A stretch of 64,000 bases of DNA from Streptomyces violascens. GTDB lineage: Bacteria > Actinomycetota > Actinomycetes > Streptomycetales > Streptomycetaceae. This document shows positions 57,734 through 64,000 of this stretch, in pieces (position 1 is the first letter of the stretch; every line of letters begins with the position of its first letter). Below the pieces are notes generated by a model, which saw only the letters and a list, made by a program, of their open reading frames with translations, searched no databases and had not been told where the DNA came from. Made by a program: the position numbers and the translations under genes. The stretch lies in assembly GCF_014649955.1 (NCBI RefSeq), contig NZ_BMUA01000001.1, forward strand, positions 682,001 to 746,000, read 5' to 3'.

Positions 57734-59356
57734 GTGGAGTACAACCTTGCCGACCTGTTCGAGTCCGTCGTCGACGTGGTCCCGGACCGCGAGGCGCTCG
57801 TGTACATCGACCATCCCGGAACGGGCGCCGAGCGCAGGCTGACGTACCGCCGGCTGGACGCGGCGGCGAACCGGCTCGCGCACCATCTGATCGACGCGGG
57901 CCTGAGGCCCGGCGAACACCTGGGCCTGCACCTCTACAACGGCGTCGAGTACCTCCAGACGGTGCTGGCCGCCCTCAAGGCGCGCCTGGTCCCGGTGAAC
58001 GTCAACTACCGTTATGTGAAAGAGGAGTTGGTCTACCTCTACCGGGACGCCGACCTCGCGGCACTGGTCTTCGACGCCGAGTTCACGGACCGGGTGGCGG
58101 GGGCGCTGCCGCAGACGGAGAAGCTGCGGCACCTGGTCCGGGTGGGCACCGCCCCGGACGGCTCCGCGGCCCTCGACGCGACGGCGTTCACGGAAGCCGA
58201 GGCAGCCGGCTCCCCGGACCGGGGCTTCGGACCGCGCTCGGCCGACGACCTGTTCATCATCTACACCGGCGGCACCACGGGCATGCCCAAGGGGGTGATG
58301 TGGCGTCAGGAGGACCTGTTCTTCGCGGGGCTGTTCGGCGGCGAGCCGGCGGGCGAGCCGGTGAAGCGGCCCGAGGAACTGGCCGAGCGGGTCGCGAAGA
58401 GCGGCGAGGGGCTGACCTTCTTCCCTGCCCCTCCCCTGATGCACGGCACCTCCACACTGACGTCCTTCGTCGCCTTCAACTACGGCCAGCGGGTGGCCAT
58501 CCACCGCAAGTACGTGCCCGAGGAAGTGCTCCGTACCATCGAGAAGGAGAAGGTCACCAGCGTGTCCCTGGTGGGCGACGCGATGCTGCGGCCGCTCATC
58601 GACGCGCTGCACGGCCCGCTCAAGGGCACGGACCTGTCCTCTCTGTTCACCGTCTCCTCATCAGGGGCGATCATGTCGGAGACGGTGCGCGACCAGCTCC
58701 AGGCGCTCGCCCCGAACGTATTGATCCTGAACAACTTCGGCTCGTCCGAATCCGGTTCCAACGGGAAGGCGACCGACGACTCGGGCCCGGAGAAGGGCTT
58801 CCGCCTGGAGGTCAACGAGCGTACGCAGGTGGTGGATCCGGTGACGCACGAGCCGGTCGCGGTCGGCGAGCCGGGCCGCCTCGCCCAGCGCGGGCACGTT
58901 CCGCTGGGCTACTACAACGACCCGGCGAAGACCGCGGAGACCTTCTTCCAGAAGGGCACGGAGCGGTGGGTGCTGCTGGGCGACATGGCGACCGTCGACG
59001 AGGACGGCATCGTCACGGTCCTCGGACGCGGCTCGCAGTGCATCAACACGGGCGGCGAGAAGGTCTACCCGGAAGAGGTCGAGCAGGCCCTCAAGTCGCA
59101 TCCGGATGTGTACGACGCGCTGGTCGCGGGGGTGCCCAACGCGAAGTGGGGCAGCCATGTGGCGGCGGTGGTGCAGGTCCGCGAGGGCGCCCCCGAGCCC
59201 ACCCTCGCCGCCATCCAGACGCACTGCCGCACCAAGCTCGCGGGCTACAAGGTGCCGCGCCAGCTGGTGATCACCCCCAGCATCCAGCGCTCCCCCAGCG
59301 GCAAGGCGGACTACCGCTGGGCGCGTACGGTGGCGGCGGAGGCGGACGCCCGCTGA
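57734..59356 (+). CDS. Acyl-CoA synthetase (AMP-binding, FadD3/FadD19-like)
   Basis: 540 aa from GTG 57734, preferred over the adjacent ATG 57731 because AGGAGGA is four bases upstream and homologues begin MEYNLADLFE. AMP-binding P-loop IIYTGGTTGMPKGVMW (about 178), FGSSESGSNG, LGDMATVDEDG, and C-terminal K-x-x-G-P-like SPSGKADYRWAR with catalytic Lys. The branch activates long or cyclic carboxylic acids such as sterol side chains. The 3' end overlaps the hydrolase gene on the other strand by 46 bp. Confidence 0.93.
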   Translation: MEYNLADLFESVVDVVPDREALVYIDHPGTGAERRLTYRRLDAAANRLAHHLIDAGLRPGEHLGLHLYNGVEYLQTVLAALKARLVPVNVNYRYVKEELVYLYRDADLAALVFDAEFTDRVAGALPQTEKLRHLVRVGTAPDGSAALDATAFTEAEAAGSPDRGFGPRSADDLFIIYTGGTTGMPKGVMWRQEDLFFAGLFGGEPAGEPVKRPEELAERVAKSGEGLTFFPAPPLMHGTSTLTSFVAFNYGQRVAIHRKYVPEEVLRTIEKEKVTSVSLVGDAMLRPLIDALHGPLKGTDLSSLFTVSSSGAIMSETVRDQLQALAPNVLILNNFGSSESGSNGKATDDSGPEKGFRLEVNERTQVVDPVTHEPVAVGEPGRLAQRGHVPLGYYNDPAKTAETFFQKGTERWVLLGDMATVDEDGIVTVLGRGSQCINTGGEKVYPEEVEQALKSHPDVYDALVAGVPNAKWGSHVAAVVQVREGAPEPTLAAIQTHCRTKLAGYKVPRQLVITPSIQRSPSGKADYRWARTVAAEADAR

Positions 59357-60873
59357 GGGGCGCCGATGCCGAACTCGCCGAGCGCGGACAGGAATTCGGC
59401 GGGGCGCTCGGTGTGCACGAGATGGCCCGCATCGATGGTGACCAGGCGGGCGCCCGGTATCCGCGAGGCCATCCAGGCCAGCTTCTTCTGGTCGATCTGG
59501 CTCGCCGGGCCGCCCGCGACGACCAGCGTGGGCACCGCGATGGCGGCGAACCGGCCGCGCCACGCGGGGTCGGGATCGTTCAGCTGGGCATCGGTCGACG
59601 GGACGACGGGCCAGTCGAAGCCGAGCCGCCCTCCGGGGCGTTCGGCGGGTCCGCGCGGCGGGTCCAGGGGAAAGAACGGCGGGGTCTCCTCCAGAACGAG
59701 GCGGCCGATGAGGCCCGGCTCGTCCTCGGCGAGCAGCGCGGCGGCCGCGCCACCCATGGAGTGACCGACCATGTCGGTGCCGGACAGGCCCAGTTCGATG
59801 ACGAAGCCCCGCAGATCATCGCGGAACGCCTCGAAGGAGTAGCCGCCCGGCCAGTCGCTCAGGCCGTGTCCGCGCAGGTCGATCGCGTACACCCGGCGGG
59901 TTGCCGCGAGCCGTTCGGCGATCTGGGCCCAGTCCCGGCTGTCGCCGCCCCGGCCGTGCACGAGGACGACGGGCGGCGCGGACTCGGCGCCCCACACACG
60001 GTAGGCGAGCCGGACGCCGCCGACGGTGACCGTCCGCACGTCCGGGTCGAGGAAGGCGGCGACGGTGCGGACGAACGCGCCCGGGTCGTCGATCCAGGGG
60101 AAGTGCCCCGCGCCCGGCTGCACTTGGAGCTCGCCGTCGGCGAAGCAGGCCGCGGCCCTGGCCGCGAGGTCGGGGCAGGGCCCGCCGTCGAGCTCACCGG
60201 CCAGCAGGAGCACGGGTGCGTCGAGCCGGGCCAGCGCCGTGCGGGTGACGACCGGCTCGAACGCGCCGTCGCTGCCGTAGACGGCCGCCGCCTCGTCGTT
60301 GTGCTGCCGCTCACCCGCGGCGGCGTGAGCTCTGGCCGCGGCGTCCCACCGGCCGTAGAGGAGCGCGTCGAAGTCCGTATGCGGCTCGCGTCCCGCCAGC
60401 GCCGCCGCGTAGGCCGCGTACGCCTCCTCGAACCACGGCTCGTCCTTGCGCAGCCGCGCCGCGGCGAGCCGCTCCTCGGGCGTGGGCGGCATGCCGAGGG
60501 CCCACGGGGACGGCGTGATCAGCACGAGGCTGCCGATGCGTTCCGGGTGAGCGGCCGCGTACAGCATCGCGAGGTTGCCGCCCGCGGAGTGCCCGAGCAG
60601 ATCGATCCGGTCGAGGCCGAGGTGCGCGCGCAGCGCCTCCACGTCGGCCACCTGACGGTCGCAGCGGTACGAAGCCGGGTCGTCCGGCACAGCCGAGTCC
60701 CCCGTGCCGCGCAGGTCGAGCAGGACCAGCTGCCGGTGGGCGGTAAGCCCGCCGAGGTCCCCGAGGTACTCCGAGGCACGCATCGCACCGCCCGGTATGC
60801 ACAGCAGCGGCTCGCCCTCGCCGCGCAGATGGTAGGCGAGTCGGGTCCCGTCGTACGTCGTGAACATCGGCAT
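59311..60873 (-). CDS. Tandem alpha/beta-hydrolase fusion (two complete domains)
   Basis: 520 aa from ATG 60873. Domain 1 (about 1-275): GHSAGG elbow with Ser96, Asp229 in AGELDGG, His257 in PGAGHFPW. Domain 2 (about 281-505): second full hydrolase with oxyanion HGRGGDSRDW, Ser372 in GHSMGG, and His in DAGHLVH. The domains resemble proline-iminopeptidase/epoxide-hydrolase type enzymes and differ from each other. A single-chain pair is unusual; most relatives are single-domain. Stop codon lies inside the convergent acyl-CoA synthetase gene. Confidence 0.88.
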   Translation of the reverse strand: MPMFTTYDGTRLAYHLRGEGEPLLCIPGGAMRASEYLGDLGGLTAHRQLVLLDLRGTGDSAVPDDPASYRCDRQVADVEALRAHLGLDRIDLLGHSAGGNLAMLYAAAHPERIGSLVLITPSPWALGMPPTPEERLAAARLRKDEPWFEEAYAAYAAALAGREPHTDFDALLYGRWDAAARAHAAAGERQHNDEAAAVYGSDGAFEPVVTRTALARLDAPVLLLAGELDGGPCPDLAARAAACFADGELQVQPGAGHFPWIDDPGAFVRTVAAFLDPDVRTVTVGGVRLAYRVWGAESAPPVVLVHGRGGDSRDWAQIAERLAATRRVYAIDLRGHGLSDWPGGYSFEAFRDDLRGFVIELGLSGTDMVGHSMGGAAAALLAEDEPGLIGRLVLEETPPFFPLDPPRGPAERPGGRLGFDWPVVPSTDAQLNDPDPAWRGRFAAIAVPTLVVAGGPASQIDQKKLAWMASRIPGARLVTIDAGHLVHTERPAEFLSALGEFGIGAPQRASASAATVRAQR

Positions 60874-61005
60874 GCGGCCGATCCTCACAGCACTCCGATG
60901 ATCAAGGCAATGGGTTTCGCCGACAGCACGAACCATCCGCCGTCGAGTTGTCCACAGGCCTTGACGAGCCCCTCAGGTGGCTGAATTACTGATCCGACAC
61001 AGATC

Positions 61006-61021
61006 GACCGAATGATCGGTC
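61006..61021. promoter_or_regulatory. TetR-like operator before the phenylacetate-CoA ligase gene
   Basis: GACCGA-ATGA-TCGGTC, 6-bp perfect arms, 51 bp before the paaK start. A-C-C-G-A...T-C-G-G-T boxes of this kind are bound by TetR-family PaaR regulators of phenylacetate genes; the regulator is not in the window. Confidence 0.5.
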
Positions 61022-61072
61022 GTCCGATTTCGTCGCACCCTCCGGGGGCGGAGCGAGGACGGGAGCGCAACG

Positions 61073-62365
61073 ATGGCAGTGGAGCTGGACGAGGCGGAGC
61101 GGATGGGCCGACCGGAGCTCGAAGCCTTGCAGCTCGACCGGTTGCGGGCCTCGCTGCGGCATGCGTACGACCACGTCGGGTTCTACCGGGACGCGTTCGA
61201 CAAGGCCGGGCTCCACCCGGAGGACTGCCGCTCGCTCGCGGACCTCGCCCGTTTCCCGTTCACCGCCAAGTCCGACCTGCGCGACCACTACCCGTTCGGG
61301 ATGTTCGCGGTCCCGGAGAGCGACATCCGCCGCATCCACGCCTCCAGCGGCACGACGGGCCGGCCGACCGTCGTCGGCTACACCCAGCGGGACCTGGACA
61401 CCTGGGCGGACGTGGTGGCCCGCTCGATCCGCGCGGCGGGCGGCCGGCCCGGCCACAAGGTCCATGTGGCGTACGGATACGGCCTGTTCACCGGCGGCCT
61501 CGGCGCGCACTACGGGGCCGAGCGGCTCGGCTGTACGGTGATTCCCGCCTCCGGCGGCATGACGGCCCGTCAGGTCCAGCTGATCCAGGACTTCCGCCCC
61601 GAGATCATCATGGTGACCCCGTCCTACATGCTGACGCTGCTCGACGAGTTCGAGCGCCAGGGCGTCGACCCCCGTACGACCTCGCTCAAGGTGGGCATCT
61701 TCGGCGCCGAGCCGTGGACCGAGGAGATGCGCCGCGAGATCGAGGAGCGTTTCGCGATCGACGCGGTCGACATCTACGGTCTCTCGGAGGTCATGGGCCC
61801 GGGCGTCGCGCAGGAGTGCGTGGAGACCAAGGACGGGCTGCACATCTGGGAGGACCACTTCTATCCGGAGATCGTGGACCCGCTCACCGGCGAGGTCCTG
61901 CCGGACGGGGAGCGGGGCGAGCTCGTGTTCACCTCGCTCACGAAGGAGGCGATGCCGGTGATCCGTTACCGGACCCGGGACCTGACGCGGCTGCTGCCCG
62001 GCACGGCCCGGGTGTTCCGGCGGATGGAGAAGGTGACCGGGCGCAGCGACGACCTGGTCATCCTGCGCGGGGTGAACCTCTTCCCCACCCAGATCGAGGA
62101 GATCGTGCTGCGCACGCCCGGTCTCGCCCCGCACTTCCAGCTGCGGCTGACCCGGGAGGGCCGGCTCGACGCGCTGACGGTGCGGGTGGAGGCCCGGGCG
62201 GACACGCCGCCGGAGCAGCGCGACGCCGCGGCGCGCTCGATCGTCGCCGCGGTCAAGGACGGGATCGGCGTCTCCGTGGCGGTGGAGATCGTCGACCCCG
62301 AGACCATCGAGCGCTCGGTGGGCAAGTTCAAGCGGATCGTCGACCTGCGGCCGGGCCGCGCCTGA
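61073..62365 (+). CDS. paaK: Phenylacetate-CoA ligase
   Basis: 430 aa from ATG 61073. PaaK-type AMP-forming ligase: ATP loop HASSGTTGRPTVVGYT (about 89-104), substrate helix region YGYGLFTGGLGAHYGAERLGCTVIPASGGMT, IFGAEPWTEEMR, DIYGLSEVMGPGVAQEC, RYRTRDLTRLLPG, GRSDDLVILRGVNLFP and C-terminal GKFKRIVDLRPG catalytic Lys. Converts phenylacetate, ATP and CoA to phenylacetyl-CoA, first step of the paa pathway. No paaABCDE genes are in view, so the substrate could also be another aryl acid. Confidence 0.93.
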   Translation: MAVELDEAERMGRPELEALQLDRLRASLRHAYDHVGFYRDAFDKAGLHPEDCRSLADLARFPFTAKSDLRDHYPFGMFAVPESDIRRIHASSGTTGRPTVVGYTQRDLDTWADVVARSIRAAGGRPGHKVHVAYGYGLFTGGLGAHYGAERLGCTVIPASGGMTARQVQLIQDFRPEIIMVTPSYMLTLLDEFERQGVDPRTTSLKVGIFGAEPWTEEMRREIEERFAIDAVDIYGLSEVMGPGVAQECVETKDGLHIWEDHFYPEIVDPLTGEVLPDGERGELVFTSLTKEAMPVIRYRTRDLTRLLPGTARVFRRMEKVTGRSDDLVILRGVNLFPTQIEEIVLRTPGLAPHFQLRLTREGRLDALTVRVEARADTPPEQRDAAARSIVAAVKDGIGVSVAVEIVDPETIERSVGKFKRIVDLRPGRA

Positions 62366-62377
62366 GTTCACGGGAGG

Positions 62378-63868
62378 TCACGCGAACCGCTCGCGCAGCT
62401 CCCGCTTCAGGATCTTCCCGCTCGCGTTCCTCGGCAGCTCGTCGACGAACAGGACCCGCTTGGGGGCCTTGAAGTGGGCGAGCAACTGCCGTGCGTGGTC
62501 GATGAGTTGGGCCTCGTCCACCGTGTCGCGCCGTACGACGAACGCGGTGACCGCCTCGATCCAGCGCTCGTCGGGCAGGCCGACGACGGCGGCCTCGGCG
62601 ACCGCCGGGTGGGTGTACAGCGCGTCCTCGACCTGGCGGGACGCGATCAGTACACCCCCGGAGTTGATGACGTCCTTGACCCGGTCGACGACGGTGAAGT
62701 AGCCCTCGCTGTCGCGCACCGCGAGGTCGCCGGAGTGGAACCAGCCGTCGCGGAAGGCCTCCTCGGTCTCGGCGGGCTTGTCCCAGTAGCCCTCGCACAA
62801 CTGCGGGGAGCGGTAGACCACTTCGCCCGCCGTGCCGTCGGGCACCTCCTCGCCGCTCTCGTCGACGACCTTCGCCTCGACGAAAAGGACGGGCCGGCCG
62901 CACGAGTCCATCCGCCCCTCGTGCTCCTCGGGCCCGAGCACGGTGGCGAGCGGCCCGATCTCGCTCTGCCCGAAGCAGTTGTAGAACGCGAGCCCGGGCA
63001 GCCGTTCGCGCAGCCGCTCCAGAACCGGCACCGGCATGATCGAGGCCCCGTAGTACGCCTTGCGCAGCCCGCTCAGATCGCGCGTGGCGAACTCGGGGTG
63101 GCCCGCGAGGCCGATCCACACCGTGGGCGGCGCGAACAGCGAGTCGGCGCGGCCCGCCTCCACCAGGTCGAAGATCCGGCCCGCGTCCGGCGCGTCCAGA
63201 ATGGTGTTCTCCGCGCCCACCGCGAGGTAGGGCAGCAGGAAGACGTGCATCTGCGCCGAGTGGTAGAGCGGCAGCGAGTGCACGGGCCGGTCGCTCTCGC
63301 GCAGGTCGAGCGCCGTGATGGCGGAGACGTACTCGTGGACGAGAGCCCGGTGGGTCATCATCGCGCCCTTGGGCTGCGCGGTGGTGCCGGAGGTGTAGAG
63401 CAGTTGGACCACGTCGCGCCGCTCGCCGTCGGGCTCGTACGGGAGCGGCTCGGCAAGGGCCGCGAGGAGCGAGCCTTCGCCGTCGCGCAGGGGAAGCACC
63501 GGGAGGCCGCCGGGCACTCGCTCGGCGAGCGCGGGGTCGGCCAGGACGAGAGCGGCGCCGGACTGCTCCAGGATGTACGCCAGGTCCGCGCCGGTGAGGT
63601 GCTGGTTGACCGGCACATGGATGAGCCCGGCGCGGGCGCAGGCGAGGAACGCGATGAGGTACGCGTCCGAGTTGTGGCCGTAGGTGGCGACCCGGTCGCC
63701 CTTGCTCAGCCCCTGGGAGGCGATGACGGCGGCCGCGGTGGAGACGGCCGCGTCCAGTTCGGCGTAGCTCCAGGCGCGGTCCGCGTACCGGACGGCGGTG
63801 CGGTCGGGGGTGCGGCGGGCGCTGCGGCGCACGATGCCGTCGACGGTGCTGCTGCGTACCTCTTCCAT
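62378..63868 (-). CDS. Acyl-CoA/long-chain fatty acid-CoA ligase
   Basis: 496 aa from ATG 63868. AMP-binding P-loop LLYTSGTTAQPKGAMMTH (about 156-173), gate NCFGQSEIGPLATVL, GWFHSGDLAVRDSEGYF, VDRVKDVINSGGVLI and C-terminal catalytic Lys in NASGKILKREL. Ordinary length. Substrate class (fatty, aryl or cyclic acids) undecided; convergent with paaK, 12 bp between stops. Confidence 0.93.
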   Translation of the reverse strand: MEEVRSSTVDGIVRRSARRTPDRTAVRYADRAWSYAELDAAVSTAAAVIASQGLSKGDRVATYGHNSDAYLIAFLACARAGLIHVPVNQHLTGADLAYILEQSGAALVLADPALAERVPGGLPVLPLRDGEGSLLAALAEPLPYEPDGERRDVVQLLYTSGTTAQPKGAMMTHRALVHEYVSAITALDLRESDRPVHSLPLYHSAQMHVFLLPYLAVGAENTILDAPDAGRIFDLVEAGRADSLFAPPTVWIGLAGHPEFATRDLSGLRKAYYGASIMPVPVLERLRERLPGLAFYNCFGQSEIGPLATVLGPEEHEGRMDSCGRPVLFVEAKVVDESGEEVPDGTAGEVVYRSPQLCEGYWDKPAETEEAFRDGWFHSGDLAVRDSEGYFTVVDRVKDVINSGGVLIASRQVEDALYTHPAVAEAAVVGLPDERWIEAVTAFVVRRDTVDEAQLIDHARQLLAHFKAPKRVLFVDELPRNASGKILKRELRERFA

Positions 63869-63936
63869 GGCTGGATCCTGGGCGGCCCGCCCGGCGGGGT
63901 CAAGGCATGGGCCCCTTTCCCCGCCGAACGGTCCGC

Positions 63937-64000
63937 CTAGGACGACAGATGGGTGAGCTTGTCGGGGTTGCGGATCGAGTAGATGGTGCCGATGAGCCCG
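63937..64000 (-). CDS. C-terminus of a SigJ-like sigma factor (cut by window)
   Basis: The last 20 residues (GLIGTIYSIRNPDKLTHLSS, then TAG at 63939-63937) are the typical end of ECF sigma factors with a SnoaL-like C-terminal domain, where the closing motif is I-Y-x-x-R-N-P-x-K-L. The gene continues beyond the window. Identity rests on a short motif. Confidence 0.6.
   Translation of the reverse strand, partial: GLIGTIYSIRNPDKLTHLSS

Noticed and set aside
57676..60984. 1102-codon plus-strand frame
   Set aside because: It spans the acyl-CoA synthetase in another frame and runs antisense through the hydrolase; no domain is recognisable.
1..64000. Secondary-metabolite gene cluster
   Set aside because: Two P450s, a ferredoxin, an O-methyltransferase and exporters occur, but they are scattered without PKS, NRPS, terpene or RiPP core genes. 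The acyl-CoA genes look catabolic.
1..64000. tRNA, rRNA, CRISPR arrays, insertion sequences or prophage genes
   Set aside because: I saw no tRNA-like cloverleaf, no regularly spaced repeats and no transposase or integrase translation.

Overview
The window looks like chromosomal DNA of a Streptomyces or very close relative. It is GC-rich with actinobacterial codon use, many GTG starts and some TTG starts. It carries Streptomyces hallmark genes: a melC1/melC2 tyrosinase operon, an SSI-type protease inhibitor, a Ca-dependent PI-phospholipase C, an NsdA-like TPR regulator, a LAxTG sortase substrate, ricin-lectin-tailed secreted glycosidases and a P450/3Fe-4S ferredoxin pair. A DasR-type (dre-like) palindrome precedes a chitinase. 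No tRNA, rRNA, IS element, integrase, CRISPR array or modular antibiotic cluster was seen. The gene on the left edge and the one on the right edge are cut.

Layout. 0-7.5 kb: small hypotheticals, an O-methyltransferase with a repeat-containing promoter, a PPOX/F420 enzyme preceded by an apparent Lrp/AsnC remnant, a ricin-tailed beta-helix exoprotein, a lipoprotein, and a divergent pair of trans-sulfuration-type PLP enzyme and Lrp regulator. 7.5-12.2 kb: a three-gene operon of aldehyde dehydrogenase, APC permease and choline oxidase-type flavoenzyme, read as choline uptake and glycine betaine synthesis. 12.5-13.1 kb: a 198-aa protein that aligns by eye with Bacillus thuringiensis Cyt delta-endotoxins. 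13-17 kb: GH27 alpha-galactosidase and a NarL-type two-component system. 17-22.6 kb: YceI, an acetyltransferase-like protein, a membrane-anchored esterase, signal peptidase I, a SigE-type ECF sigma factor with a coupled membrane protein, and a LAHTG wall protein. 22.8-30.5 kb: secretome island (GH18 chitinase, DD-carboxypeptidase, protease inhibitor, PI-PLC, tyrosinase). 30.5-37.3 kb: MarR-controlled ABC exporter, GT-C-like membrane protein, P450, TenA-like protein, and a frameshifted F420-reductase/hemerythrin gene behind a near-consensus promoter. 37.4-44.1 kb: secreted peptidase, metallophosphoesterase, CGNR regulator with a 31-bp operator-like inverted repeat, MFS/TetR pair, ferredoxin and P450. 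44.3-54.2 kb: CtaG-type membrane protein, several membrane proteins, PAS-SpoIIE phosphatase, NsdA-like regulator, a phosphotransferase-like protein, a secreted amidase. 54.4-63.9 kb: acyl-CoA/aromatic-acid catabolism genes (DUF35 OB-fold protein, truncated thiolase, crotonase, two acyl-CoA synthetases, a tandem alpha/beta hydrolase, phenylacetate-CoA ligase).

The most notable points are: (1) the Cyt-like pore-forming toxin homologue; (2) a chimeric ORF at 54.4-55.5 kb joining the first ~108 residues of an SCP-x-type thiolase to the C-terminal TPR-LuxR half of a LAL regulator, suggesting an in-frame deletion of several kilobases; (3) eroded gene pieces (Lrp tail, methyltransferase core, frameshifted F420 enzyme); (4) a set of clean inverted repeats that look like undescribed operators in front of identifiable genes; and (5) a possible leaderless 34-codon ORF under a TTGACA-18-TGTAAT promoter.

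All homology statements are recognition by eye from the translated sequence. No database search was run.
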